DNA of 37,102 nucleotides from an uncultured Aeromonadales bacterium (GTDB taxonomy: Bacteria > Pseudomonadota > Gammaproteobacteria > Enterobacterales > Succinivibrionaceae), in contig CACYPI010000016.1 in assembly GCA_902776275.1 (NCBI GenBank), positions 1 to 37,102 of the forward strand. The letters run 5' to 3'. The position numbers and the translations under genes are program-made. Each line of letters opens with the position of its first letter. Position 1 is the first letter of the stretch. The notes under the pieces were generated by a model. That model had not been told where the DNA came from and made no database searches. It worked only from the letters and a program-made list of their open reading frames with translations. This document shows positions 7,834 through 16,599 of this stretch, piece by piece.

Positions 7834-8343
7834 ATGGAAAAGAGACTCTGCCCTGCTTTTGCGCGCGGGCCGCTGGCCCTGGCAATGCTCGCGGCGCTTG
7901 CAGCCGCCGCCTTGCAGGGCTGCGGATCGCTGGGCATCGGCGAGGACGAATTTACTTGCAAGACGACAGGCGACGGGCAGCCCTGCGCTTCGTCGTGGGA
8001 CGTTTACAAGGACACCGACAACGGCAGGAATCCAAGCCGCGAGGCACGCCTCAAGCAGCAAGGCAGGGCTTCGGACACGGCAGTCCAGGAGGGCCTGAAG
8101 AACGGCAACTCGGACTTCGTGCTCGACAACTACGTGACTGCCCGCCTGCCCGGCGAGCCCATCCCGGTGCGCACGCCGCCCCAGGTCATGCGGATTTGGG
8201 TCGCCCCCTACGAGGACGCGGACGGCGACTTCGTGGTGTCAGGATACGTTTACTCGGAAATCTCTCCGCGCCGCTGGACGCTCGGCGTAAACGATCAGTC
8301 GTCCGAACAAAACCTCTATCAGCCGCTGGCTAAGGACAAGTGA
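7834..8343 (+). CDS. traV: Conjugative transfer lipoprotein TraV
   Basis: TraV is the outer-membrane lipoprotein (VirB7-like) that anchors TraK and TraB. The 169-residue product has a lipoprotein signal peptide with lipobox LQGC (Cys30), then FTCKTTGDGQPCASSWDVYKDTD. The paired cysteines after the lipid Cys are typical of TraV. The C-terminal segment (RIWVAPYEDADGDFVVSGYVYSEI) also fits. I chose the ATG at 7834 because GGAGG lies five bases upstream; an in-frame ATG at 7822 lacks a site. Confidence 0.88.
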   Translation: MEKRLCPAFARGPLALAMLAALAAAALQGCGSLGIGEDEFTCKTTGDGQPCASSWDVYKDTDNGRNPSREARLKQQGRASDTAVQEGLKNGNSDFVLDNYVTARLPGEPIPVRTPPQVMRIWVAPYEDADGDFVVSGYVYSEISPRRWTLGVNDQSSEQNLYQPLAKDK

Positions 8344-8344
8344 A

Positions 8345-8764
8345 ATGATGAACGAACAAAGGACTGCCGCCGCTGGCGGCTTCAACAACGCGGCATGGCT
8401 CAGGCCCGCAGCCGCAGCCGCACTGGTGCTGCTTGCCGTCGCAGCAGGGGCCGCTTTCGCGGCGAACGGCGGCGGCAGCGACACTGACGTGAACTCGTCG
8501 TTCACGGAACTGCGCGACATGCTGGTGGGCCTCATGCAAGGAACCCTGGGCAGCGTGATCGCGCTGGCCCTGATCCTCTGCGGCGGCTTCATTTCAGTCC
8601 GCACGCAGTCGCTGTGGGGCTTCGTGATCGGCATCGCGATGGCCCTGGGCATGATCTACTCGCCCGACATTGTGACGAGCCTCGCCTCCGCCACCGGCGC
8701 AGCCGATCCGTCGATGGCCGCGCCGTTCGACCCCGCGTCGTTCGATCCCAGGAGCCTCCTCTGA
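8345..8764 (+). CDS. traA: Putative conjugative pilin (TraA/VirB2-like)
   Basis: The 139-residue product has a 39-residue leader with a hydrophobic core ending AAFA-ANGGG. A mature part of about 100 residues follows, with two membrane helices (about 60-84 and 90-106) separated by a short loop. That is the topology of TraA/VirB2 pilins. Its place right after traV and before a DsbC-like gene matches the SXT/IncA/C order traV-traA-dsbC-traC. The mature part is longer than F pilin (70 residues) because of a Pro/Ala-rich C-terminal tail. Two adjacent ATG codons (8345, 8348) are both possible starts. Assignment rests on topology and position, not strong sequence identity. Confidence 0.65.
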   Translation: MMNEQRTAAAGGFNNAAWLRPAAAAALVLLAVAAGAAFAANGGGSDTDVNSSFTELRDMLVGLMQGTLGSVIALALILCGGFISVRTQSLWGFVIGIAMALGMIYSPDIVTSLASATGAADPSMAAPFDPASFDPRSLL

Positions 8765-8798
8765 GGAGGCTCACGCCCCTGCCCTTGGCGGGGGCTTT
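8752..8798 (+). terminator. Tandem hairpins after the pilin gene (attenuator or mRNA stabiliser)
   Basis: The first hairpin, GAGCCTCCT/AGGAGGCTC (8752-8772, loop CTG), overlaps the pilin stop codon. Two bases later comes GCCCCTGCC/GGCGGGGGC (8775-8795, loop CTT, one G-T pair) and then TTT. Strong stems with a short T-run are consistent with partial termination or with protection of the upstream message from 3' exonucleases. Either would give pilin in excess over downstream Tra proteins. Confidence 0.55.
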
Positions 8799-8897
8799 GG
8801 GCTGGGCGCCTGGGCGCGGCAGCAATCCGGAGAGAAAACTTCTGCCCCTGCCCCAGGTGTCCAGCCCAAAGTTCAAGAAGGAAGCCTGAAATCTGAA

Positions 8898-10973
8898 ATG
8901 CGCATGATGAGAACCGCCATCCTGGCAGCCGCTGTCGCGGCGGCCACCCTTCCGGCGCTTGCCTCGGGCGCCGGGCAGGATCCGTCGCCTGTTTTCGTCG
9001 AGGTCCCCAATTCCGCCCTCCCGCCTGAAACCAAGCCGGTGTTCACCGGGGAAAAAACAGGGGCTGATCCCAGTCCCCATGCGGGATCAGGGCCGCAGGA
9101 GGAAATGGATCCAGGCGGGATCAAGCTGCCGCCGGACGTGACCCCGGAGGAGCGCCAGGAGCTCCGCGAGCTGTACGACGACAAGTCGCTCACGGAGGGC
9201 GAGAAGCGCTCCGCGGCCGAGTTCTGGCTGCGCCACCGCAATGATCCGATGGAGCCGCCCAAGCCCGAGGAAGTAGGATCGCGCTCGAAAAAGATCTTCG
9301 AGGGGACGATGGCAGAGCTCAAGGACACGCGGCAGACCGTGGCGTCCCTGCTCGGCCTGCCCGCGCAGGCAGGCGGCAAGCCCGAACCGCTGCGCCCGGG
9401 AGCCGTGAAGGATCTCGTTGACAGGCTCAAGGGCATGATCCAGGTGACGGCCCCGCTGAAGATGCGCTACATGGTCGCGGTCGAGGCCACGCCGGGGAAC
9501 ATGATCTGGATGAGCGACAACGGGCGCTTCGTGTTCAAGGGGTCGATGTACGACACCTACAACGGCATGAGGGAGCTGCGCGACATCAACGACGTGCAGC
9601 GCTACGCCATGAGGGTTGACTACCGCATGCTCAAGCTCGATCCCGACTCGCTCTCCTCCACCCGCCTCGGGGACGGCAGGAGGTCGGTCGTGATCTACGT
9701 CGATCCGGCCTCGAACCTCACTTCGCAAGTCCTCGCCGAAATAATGAAGTACCCCGACCGCAAGGACTTCACCTTCTGGTTCGTCGTGATGCCGTCCGAC
9801 GCCGGCAAGTCGCAGGATCTCGCCATGAGGTTCTATTGCGCGAGGCAGCAAGGCAGGGCGGACATAGGAAACCTCCTCGTGCAGGGCAGGCTCGACAAGC
9901 TGCCCGAGCCCGACTCGCACTGCCACATGGACAACTGGGAGAAGACGCTGACGGCTGCTTACTACACGGGCGTTGACGTGCTGCCGTTCTTCGTGGGTTA
10001 TGACGGCTCGATCTCGCGCGGCATCCCCTCGCAGGGGATCTTCAACTGGCTGGCCCGCCAGAGCATCGCCGACACCGACTCTCCGCAGGGGATCGCCGGG
10101 CAGGCCGAGGCCGCGAGGGCCAAGGCTAAGATCTCCGAGGCCCTGACCTTGCAGCAGGCCACGCTCGAGCAGCGCGACGCCGCCCTCAAGAATTACAAGG
10201 CGCCCTCCTCGCAGTCTTCCGCCGCCCCCTCGGACGAGGAGGAGGAGGAAGAGGACGTGCCGACGCTCGACGCGGAGGACGGCTCGATCCCTGATCCGGA
10301 CGCCGCCCCCGTTGACAGCCCCGAGTCCGAGTCGGCCCCCGGGCAGATCCCCGATCCGGCGCCCGTGACGGCAGAGGAGAAGAAGGAGCTCATCGACGGG
10401 GTCAACCGCGAGTATTCGGAGCGGCACAAGTTCGTCTCCGGCGGGCATGACATGTCGGGGTTCGACATGCGCGACTCAATAGACCGCTACAAGCGCGACG
10501 CCGCGCCCGCAACTTCCGATCCGCTCACGGTGAACGGCAACGACCAGTTCACCGAGGGCTACGCCGAGGGCGACCAGGCCGGCACGCAGAGGGCGCTGCG
10601 CGGCTACAAGCCGCTGGACAGCAACTTCGCCCGCAAGGCCAGGGGCGCCAACCGCAGCCTCGTGCAGTCGATAGTCGAGCTCCAGACCCAGATCGAGAAG
10701 ACCCGCAATGAGTTCCGTCGCCGCCGCGAGAAGGTCAAGGACAACTACGACAAGTCATTCCAATGGCTTGAGACCCAGTACGGCTGGGCGATGCGCTATG
10801 ACAACGAAAAGCGCCTGAAGGTGCAGGCGGGGATCAGGCAGAAGCAGGCGGAGCTCAACCCGCGCTTCCGAAAGCAAATCGACGATCTGAACAAGGCCGA
10901 GAACGAGAAGCTGCGCGAGCTCAACAAGGAGATCGCGTTCCTCAAGTCCGGGCTGGCCAACTACAAGGAGTGA
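8898..10973 (+). CDS. Large periplasmic protein with DsbC-like fold region and C-terminal coiled coil
   Basis: It lies where SXT and IncA/C systems carry dsbC, a thiol isomerase that folds Cys-rich Tra proteins. The 691-residue product has a signal peptide (cleavage near residue 23). A thioredoxin-like segment spans about residues 263-395 (SVVIYVDPASNLTSQVL, FTFWFVVMP, AYYTGVDVLPFFVGYDG). A very acidic Pro/Ser linker follows (about 443-500), then a long charged coiled coil (about 585-691). Where DsbC has its CXXC there is DPAS, so the redox centre is absent. Only a few Cys remain (RFYCARQ, SHCHMD). I infer a structural or chaperone role derived from DsbC. Alternative ATG codons lie at 8904 and 8907. 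Confidence 0.6.
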   Translation: MRMMRTAILAAAVAAATLPALASGAGQDPSPVFVEVPNSALPPETKPVFTGEKTGADPSPHAGSGPQEEMDPGGIKLPPDVTPEERQELRELYDDKSLTEGEKRSAAEFWLRHRNDPMEPPKPEEVGSRSKKIFEGTMAELKDTRQTVASLLGLPAQAGGKPEPLRPGAVKDLVDRLKGMIQVTAPLKMRYMVAVEATPGNMIWMSDNGRFVFKGSMYDTYNGMRELRDINDVQRYAMRVDYRMLKLDPDSLSSTRLGDGRRSVVIYVDPASNLTSQVLAEIMKYPDRKDFTFWFVVMPSDAGKSQDLAMRFYCARQQGRADIGNLLVQGRLDKLPEPDSHCHMDNWEKTLTAAYYTGVDVLPFFVGYDGSISRGIPSQGIFNWLARQSIADTDSPQGIAGQAEAARAKAKISEALTLQQATLEQRDAALKNYKAPSSQSSAAPSDEEEEEEDVPTLDAEDGSIPDPDAAPVDSPESESAPGQIPDPAPVTAEEKKELIDGVNREYSERHKFVSGGHDMSGFDMRDSIDRYKRDAAPATSDPLTVNGNDQFTEGYAEGDQAGTQRALRGYKPLDSNFARKARGANRSLVQSIVELQTQIEKTRNEFRRRREKVKDNYDKSFQWLETQYGWAMRYDNEKRLKVQAGIRQKQAELNPRFRKQIDDLNKAENEKLRELNKEIAFLKSGLANYKE

Positions 10974-10976
10974 CGG

Positions 10977-13718
10977 ATGTACGAAGGCAACCTACCAATG
11001 TCGGATCTGAGCCCGGTGATCGGGTTTGATCCGAAGGACAAGATCTTCTTCAACGACGACCGCACGCTGGGCTTCGGCTTCGTGTGCACGCCCCTGCCCT
11101 ACGCCAACGCCGAGCTCATGGATCAGTTCAAGACCTTCCTGGGTCTCGAGTTCCCAGAAGGCACGACCATCAGCTTCATGCTCTACCGCTCGCCCGACAT
11201 AGACCAGTTCCTCGACAGGATGATCCTGCTGCGCAACTTCTACCGCGACGAGCTGCTGACCCCGATGCTGCTCGACCGCGCGCAGTTCCTCCGGGAGCAC
11301 ACGGACAAGCCGCTGGTGACGGATTACAACGGGCAGCATTACGACTGCGGCCGCATCGTGGACGTGAAGCTCGTGATCACCGTCAAGATCCCCGCGGGCA
11401 ACGGAATAGATCCAAAGCCAAAGGATCTGGACAAGGCCCGCGACATGCAGCGCCGCTCGCTGGCGTCGCTGCGCGAGTGCCGCTTCGCGCCGCAGGAGAT
11501 GCGCGATCAGGACTTCGTGAGGATCATGTCAACGCTCGTCAACTGGGGCCCGGGCGCCTCGTGGAAGGGCAGCGCCACGGTTGCCGATCCCTACACCGCG
11601 CTCAACGAGCAGTTCTACGACACGGACACCGATCTTGACGACTCCGATCCGACCCGCTCGTACATCTCGCTCCACGAGCGCGTGGACGCCAAGGAAGGCG
11701 ATCCGGAGAACAAGTACGAGTGCTACGTCCAGGTGCTCTCGCCGCGCGAGCTGCCGCCCTCCTGCTTTTTCGGCGACGCCGTGCTCTACGCCGGCGACCT
11801 GACCGGAAAAGGGAAGTCCGCGAACATCTCCGGCAACTATGCCGTGGTCTCGACCATCCACTACATCAACCACACCCGCGTGTTCGACCACATCAAGCGC
11901 AAGCGCTCGCTGACCTCGAAGGCCGCGTTCGCGCCGGTGCTGCTGAAGGCCCGCCCGGAGATGGCGGACGCCATCTCGGACTACGACGAGATCTACCGCT
12001 CGGTCAACGGCGGTGCGCAGCTCGTCCAGATGACCTTCGAGATCGTGATCTTCGCGCCGACGCGCAGCCTGCTCACGCAGACCTCCCAGGCCATGCAGCA
12101 GTACTTCTCCACGCTGAAGTTCAAGCTCATGGTGGACCGCTACATCCAGCGCGAGCTCTTCATGAACTGCCTGCCGTTCTCGTGCGACCGCAAATTCATG
12201 TTCGGGATGGAGTCGAGGCGCTTCCACACCGTGACGACGGACGTGGCGCTCGTGCTCCTGCCGGTGTTCTCCGAGTGGAAGGGAACCGGGACGGGCCACG
12301 TCGCGCTCATCTCGCGCACCGGGCAGATCATGTCGGTGTCGCTCAACGACTCGAGCACGAACAACAACGCCCTGATCGCCGCCGAGTCCGGCTCGGGCAA
12401 GTCCTTCTACACCAACGAGGTCCTCGCCATGTACATGAGCGAGGGCGCGAAGGTGTGGATCATCGACATTGGCCGCTCGTACCAGAAGCTGTGCAACATC
12501 CTGCATGGCGAGTTCATCAACTTCAGGCTCGAGGATCTGCCGTGCATGAACCCCTTCAAGATGGTGCGCAACATCGAGGAGGAGCACGACAGCGTGATCT
12601 CCGTGCTCGAGGCCATGATCTCGCCGCGCGGGGAGCTCTCGCCCACGCAGGAGTCGATCCTCACCCGCATCTTCGACGAGCTCTGGGAGCAGCACGAGAA
12701 CGATCTGACCGTGGACATGATCGAGCAGGCCCTCTACAAGTACGCCCGGGAGAAGAACGACAAGCGCGTGGAGGACATGGCAGTCCAGATCTACGACTAC
12801 ACGACGCGCGGGCAGTACGGCAAGGTGTTCAACGAGGGAACGCCCAAGACCTTCAACAACCGCATGACGGTGCTGGAGCTAGAGGAGCTGACCGCCTACC
12901 CCAACCTGAGAAGAGTGATCCTGTTGCAGCTGATCTTCCAGATCCAGCAGGCCATTTACCTCTCGCCTGACAGGTCGCAGCGCAAGCTCGTCATGATCGA
13001 CGAGGCATGGGATCTCCTCAAGGAAGGCGAGACCGCGAAGTTCATGGAGGGCGCGTACCGCAAGTTCAGAAAGTACGGCGCCTCGGCAATCATCGCCACC
13101 CAGGCCATCTCCGACCTCTACAACGGCGCCGGGAACAACGTCGGCCAGGCAATCGCCAACAACTCCGCCTTCTACTTCCTGCTAGGCCAGAAGCCCGCCA
13201 CGGTCGAGCAAGTGAAGGAGCACAAGTACCTGGACATATCCGACGGCGGCTACGAGCTGCTCAAGACCGTGCACACCGAGAAGGGCGTGTACTCGGAGAT
13301 CTTCATCAATTCCAACGCCGGAACGGGAATAGGGCGGCTCATCGTGTCCGACTTCGAGAAGCTCATGTTCTCGACCGACGCCAGGGACATTGCCGCGCTC
13401 AACCAGTATGTCAACAAGGGCGCGACGTACTCCGAGGCCATCAACCAGGTGCTCATCGACCAGCGCAAGCTGGACGCGGTGAGGTTCACGAAGGACGAGA
13501 AGCAGCCGCTCGGGAGGCTCCTGGGCGAGGACGAGCTCAAGCGCTACATGGAGAGGCGGCACGTCCCGGTGACTGACGAGACGGTAGTGAAGTACGAAAA
13601 CGCGTTCTGGGATCCGGATCTGGGGAGGCTGGTGTTCGCCGACGGGTCGAACCTCCGCAACCCGGCCTACGCCCGCCCGGTCTACAGGCCGGTTGAAGAT
13701 GGGGAGGCCAGGAAATGA
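10977..13718 (+). CDS. traC: Conjugative transfer ATPase TraC (VirB4-like)
   Basis: TraC is the VirB4-family ATPase that powers pilus assembly at the inner-membrane face. The 913-residue length is near F TraC (875). Walker A is ESGSGKS at residues 470-476. Walker B is LVMIDEAW near residue 675, followed by GASAIIATQAISDLY, the conserved Gln-containing motif of the family. The N-terminal domain precedes residue 430. The ATG follows AAGGAG; a second in-frame ATG at 10998 lacks a good site. The gene overlaps the next one by ATGA. Confidence 0.96.
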   Translation: MYEGNLPMSDLSPVIGFDPKDKIFFNDDRTLGFGFVCTPLPYANAELMDQFKTFLGLEFPEGTTISFMLYRSPDIDQFLDRMILLRNFYRDELLTPMLLDRAQFLREHTDKPLVTDYNGQHYDCGRIVDVKLVITVKIPAGNGIDPKPKDLDKARDMQRRSLASLRECRFAPQEMRDQDFVRIMSTLVNWGPGASWKGSATVADPYTALNEQFYDTDTDLDDSDPTRSYISLHERVDAKEGDPENKYECYVQVLSPRELPPSCFFGDAVLYAGDLTGKGKSANISGNYAVVSTIHYINHTRVFDHIKRKRSLTSKAAFAPVLLKARPEMADAISDYDEIYRSVNGGAQLVQMTFEIVIFAPTRSLLTQTSQAMQQYFSTLKFKLMVDRYIQRELFMNCLPFSCDRKFMFGMESRRFHTVTTDVALVLLPVFSEWKGTGTGHVALISRTGQIMSVSLNDSSTNNNALIAAESGSGKSFYTNEVLAMYMSEGAKVWIIDIGRSYQKLCNILHGEFINFRLEDLPCMNPFKMVRNIEEEHDSVISVLEAMISPRGELSPTQESILTRIFDELWEQHENDLTVDMIEQALYKYAREKNDKRVEDMAVQIYDYTTRGQYGKVFNEGTPKTFNNRMTVLELEELTAYPNLRRVILLQLIFQIQQAIYLSPDRSQRKLVMIDEAWDLLKEGETAKFMEGAYRKFRKYGASAIIATQAISDLYNGAGNNVGQAIANNSAFYFLLGQKPATVEQVKEHKYLDISDGGYELLKTVHTEKGVYSEIFINSNAGTGIGRLIVSDFEKLMFSTDARDIAALNQYVNKGATYSEAINQVLIDQRKLDAVRFTKDEKQPLGRLLGEDELKRYMERRHVPVTDETVVKYENAFWDPDLGRLVFADGSNLRNPAYARPVYRPVEDGEARK

Positions 13719-14122
13719 TCACATTCAGGAACATCGTGCTCTTCCTGCTGTGCGGCATGACCGCGTTCCTCGCGTGGCGCGTCCACGAGCTGGAGGGAAT
13801 GGTGGCGGGCGCGCCGCCGGTGGCGGTCATGGACTGGGGCGGGATCACGAACCCGCTGAACTACCAGCCCTCCGACGGCGTGGCTCCGGCGGCTGCCGCC
13901 GCTGCCGCCAAGGCGATCGCGCGAGGCCTCGCCGACTCCGGCTGGCTCGTGCTCGACCGAGGGGCGGTGGTCTACGCCGGCTCGGCACAGGTGGTGTCGG
14001 TCAGAGAGGTCAAGCAGTATTTGCAGGCGCACCCCGGCATCGCCATGGCCGCGCCTGCTGGCGCAGGGGCCGCCGCCGGAAGCGGCCCGACAGACGGAAA
14101 GCAGGAAGGGGGAACCCGATGA
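13715..14122 (+). CDS. TrbI-like F-type transfer protein
   Basis: The 135-residue product has one N-terminal membrane helix (about 4-20) and a periplasmic domain. Its layout matches F TrbI: PPVAVMDWGGITNPL, then a helical AAAKAIARGLADSGWLVLDRGAVVYAG and VSVREVKQYL. F TrbI influences pilus outgrowth and retraction. The gene overlaps traC and the next gene by four bases each (ATGA), so it is coupled to both. The Ala/Gly-rich C-terminus is not conserved in the family. Assignment is from layout and local similarity remembered from the family. Confidence 0.6.
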   Translation: MITFRNIVLFLLCGMTAFLAWRVHELEGMVAGAPPVAVMDWGGITNPLNYQPSDGVAPAAAAAAAKAIARGLADSGWLVLDRGAVVYAGSAQVVSVREVKQYLQAHPGIAMAAPAGAGAAAGSGPTDGKQEGGTR

Positions 14123-14361
14123 ATAGGATAAATGAGCTGTTGAAGGAGCTGGGAAGCAAGCAATGGCTCCTCAACTGGTTTTACTTCGCGTTCTTCGTGT
14201 GCGGCATAGCGGCGCTGATCTTCATCAACCGCTCGCTGGCGGTGAACACGACGGTGCTCTACCAGCTCACCGAGCACGCACAGTCCATGGACGCGAAGGC
14301 GAAGGATCTGGAGGCGAGGATCGCGGCGCTTGAGAAGGCCGCGGCGGATCAGGCAAGGTGA
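14119..14361 (+). CDS. Small bitopic membrane protein with coiled coil
   Basis: This 80-residue protein has one membrane helix (about 18-37, NWFYFAFFVCGIAALIFI) followed by a heptad-like region (residues 48-80, LTEHAQSMDAKAKDLEARIAALEKA). The ATG has GGGGGAA upstream and overlaps the TrbI-like stop. The frame could be extended upstream but the site and overlap fix the start here. It may act as a small assembly partner in the inner membrane. I do not recognise a named family. Confidence 0.75.
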   Translation: MNRINELLKELGSKQWLLNWFYFAFFVCGIAALIFINRSLAVNTTVLYQLTEHAQSMDAKAKDLEARIAALEKAAADQAR

Positions 14362-14717
14362 GAAATCAGCGCGGGATCCAACGCTCACAGCGTTGGAAAA
14401 TGCGGTAGGATCAGATCGGCGGCGAGAGAAACGCTGTCCCGCCCGAACCGGGATCAAAGCGCCTCCACGACCCGCGGCAATGCCAATGCTCAAGCATTGG
14501 AACTCCGCTTTCCTCCTCCAAGGGAAGGCAAAAAATTCCGGGGCCAGCCCCGGAGTCCAGCACCAGGGCCGCCCCCGCGCAGCAATGCACGGGGGCGTTC
14601 CTCTTTCCAGGGGGCACCCTGCCCCGTTCCCGCCGCCTAGGCGGCATCCGCCAAAGTAGCCTTGCAATGGGGCGCCATGCGCCCGCGATCTTGTCTTGTC
14701 CGGGCCGGAGGGCGGAA
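14362..14717. other. Hairpin-rich intergenic region inside the tra cluster
   Basis: No gene is supported in these 356 bases. They contain two matching dyads, CCAACGCT/AGCGTTGG (14378-14396) and CCAATGCT/AGCATTGG (14483-14500). A minus-strand terminator lies at 14530-14554. A plus-strand stem GCCCCCG/CGGGGGC (14571-14596) is followed by a pyrimidine tract ending CTCTTT. The perfect palindrome GCCGCCTAGGCGGC sits at 14632-14645. The compensatory C-G to T-A change between the first two dyads suggests that the hairpin shape, not the sequence, is kept. It may be an RNA element or an internal processing and termination zone. Confidence 0.6.
14530..14554 (-). terminator. Intrinsic terminator facing the minus strand
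   Basis: TCCGGGG/CCCCGGA (14537-14554) with a 4-base loop is followed on the minus strand by AATTTTTT. It is a good rho-independent terminator shape, yet no minus-strand gene is visible upstream of it. It would stop antisense transcription or end a small antisense RNA. Confidence 0.55.
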
Positions 14718-15230
14718 ATGCGTCATTTCAACGGGAAGGCGCTCGGGACGCTCGCTGCGGGGGCGCTTGCCGCGCTGCTGCTTGCGGGGATCGCCGCCGT
14801 CTTCCTGTCGCGCTACGAGGTGGTGATCCCGCGCTACCGAACGTCCTGCATCGACGTGCCGTTCAACCTCGGGCTCGTGGACAAGTGGGATCGCCGCCCA
14901 AGGCGCCGGGGCGTGCTCTACGCGTTCCGCACGAGGCATGTCATGGGCCGCAGGGACGGGCAGCTCTTCGGGAAGTACATCGAGGCGCTGCCGCTTGACC
15001 TTGCGGAGGTGACTTCCTCGCGCCGGGTGGAAGTGAACGGCGCGGAGAAGGCCCGCGGGCTGCCCGTCGCCAGGGATCTCAAGCTGCCGCCGGAGGCGTT
15101 CGTGCGCCGCCAGGTGCTCGGGTTCGGGCAGTACTGGGCGCTGGGCCGGTCTTTTGACAGCTATGACAGCCGCTACTGGGGGGCGTTGGATGAAAGCCAG
15201 ATTGAAGGCCGCTTCTACGTGCTTTTTTAG
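14718..15230 (+). CDS. S26 signal-peptidase-like protein TrhF
   Basis: TrhF/TraF-type peptidases are inner-membrane serine proteases of the signal peptidase I fold that process transfer proteins or pilin in MPF systems. The 170-residue product has a membrane helix (about 10-30). A candidate nucleophile is Ser43 in RYRTSCIDVPF. The candidate general base is Lys86 in GKYIEALPLD, aligned to the VKRVIGLPGD box. The unmistakable C-terminal box is YWALGRSFDSYDSRYWG (139-155). GGAGG precedes the ATG at 14718. Its place between the ATPase and traW matches SXT trhF. The 3' end overlaps traW by 41 bases. Confidence 0.85.
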   Translation: MRHFNGKALGTLAAGALAALLLAGIAAVFLSRYEVVIPRYRTSCIDVPFNLGLVDKWDRRPRRRGVLYAFRTRHVMGRRDGQLFGKYIEALPLDLAEVTSSRRVEVNGAEKARGLPVARDLKLPPEAFVRRQVLGFGQYWALGRSFDSYDSRYWGALDESQIEGRFYVLF

Positions 15231-16599
15231 CGCGCTGGCGCTGTGCGCCGGCATTGCGCAGGCCGCTCCGGCGGGCGGGGGCTTCTCGGAGTCCGACGCC
15301 GCGCTGCTCAAGTCGCTTGAGGAGGCGGCCGAGGGCCGCGCCGAGGCCGATGGCGCAATGCAGCAGGCGGCCTCGCAGGCGCTCAAGCAGTCGGCGGCGC
15401 TTGCAAAGCCCGAGGAGGGCGGGATCGGCAAGGCCCTGGAGTCCGTGCAAAGCCTCGCCGAGAACGGCGGCGGCCTGATCTTCTCGGACGAGTCCGTGAA
15501 GGCGCTTGAGGAGAAGGGCCGCGCGGCGAGGCTGGAGCGCGAGAAGCAGCAGGCGGCCCTAGCCGCCGGAACGGCGTCTCCTTCCGCCTCCGGCCCGGAA
15601 TACGACACGCTGATCTTCATCAGCTACAGCCTCGACGAGGCCACGATCCGGCAGCTCTACGAGATCAACGCCGGAAGCGCCCGCACGGCGCTGGTCGTGC
15701 GCGGCCTGCCCAAGGGCACGGCCACCATCACGCAGGCTACCGTGGAGATCCAGAGGCTCGCGCGCGAGATGAAGCTCGAACCGCCGCCCAACGTCGTCAT
15801 AAACCCCGTGTGGTTCCAGCAGTACCGCATTTCCAAAGTCCCGACCGTAGTGGCGCTCAAGTCGCCCACGCCGCCGCAGAGCGGCGACCAGTCCACGCTT
15901 GCCGCGAGGAAGGCGCCGGAGGAGATCGCCCGTGCCGAGGGCATCATCGATCCTGAGTGGCTCCGGCGCCGGATCACGCTCGGCGAACGCGGGGATCTCG
16001 GGGTGCGCGGCCCCGTGGCCGAAATCGAGGAGCGCGATCTCATCGAGGAGATGAAGGAGCGCGCCGCGAGGATCGACTGGAGCAAGAAGCGCCAGCAGGC
16101 CCTCGCCCGCGCCTGGAGGAACATCCCGGTGGAGCCTTTGGAGAAGGCCCGCGAATACCGCCTGCGCGTGATCGACCCGACATTCACCGTGCTCAAGGAC
16201 ATAACGGCGCCTGATCCGCACCATCCCGGGAAGGAGCTGGTGGTGGCCCGCCGCGGGCAGAAGGTCAACCCGCTTGAGGCCAAGCCGTTCACCCGGCTGC
16301 TCGTGGTGTTCGACCCCACGGACGGGAAGGAGGCCGAGTTCGTGCGCAGGCGCCTGCCCAAGTGGGAGGAGGAGCACGGCACCGGCTACGCCGGGACGAG
16401 GCTCCTCATGACTTCGTTCAGCAGGGACGAGGGCTGGGACGGCTACAACCGCCTTGTGCAGTCCTTCGGCAGCCGCCCGCTCTACGCCCTCCAGAAGGAG
16501 CTGCGCAGCGCCTTCGCGCTGGAGCGGCACCCGTGCATCGCGTATGCGGTCGGCACCCGCTTCATTGTGGAGGAGTTCGATGACCGCTCGGAAAAATGA
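15190..16599 (+). CDS. traW: TrbC-TraW fusion protein
   Basis: TrbC and TraW act together in the periplasm during F-pilus assembly. In SXT-like systems they are one polypeptide, as here. The 469-residue product has a signal peptide (cleavage near residue 25, AQA-AP) and a helical spacer. A TrbC thioredoxin-like region lies at about 135-235 (YDTLIFISYSLDEATIRQLY through ISKVPTVVAL). The TraW region runs from about 245 to 460 (RGPVAEIEERDLIEEM, LVVARRGQKVNPLE, RLLVVFDPTDG). The ATG at 15190 is chosen for the signal peptide; it lies inside the trhF frame. Its end overlaps traU by 20 bases. Confidence 0.87.
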   Translation: MKARLKAASTCFFSALALCAGIAQAAPAGGGFSESDAALLKSLEEAAEGRAEADGAMQQAASQALKQSAALAKPEEGGIGKALESVQSLAENGGGLIFSDESVKALEEKGRAARLEREKQQAALAAGTASPSASGPEYDTLIFISYSLDEATIRQLYEINAGSARTALVVRGLPKGTATITQATVEIQRLAREMKLEPPPNVVINPVWFQQYRISKVPTVVALKSPTPPQSGDQSTLAARKAPEEIARAEGIIDPEWLRRRITLGERGDLGVRGPVAEIEERDLIEEMKERAARIDWSKKRQQALARAWRNIPVEPLEKAREYRLRVIDPTFTVLKDITAPDPHHPGKELVVARRGQKVNPLEAKPFTRLLVVFDPTDGKEAEFVRRRLPKWEEEHGTGYAGTRLLMTSFSRDEGWDGYNRLVQSFGSRPLYALQKELRSAFALERHPCIAYAVGTRFIVEEFDDRSEK

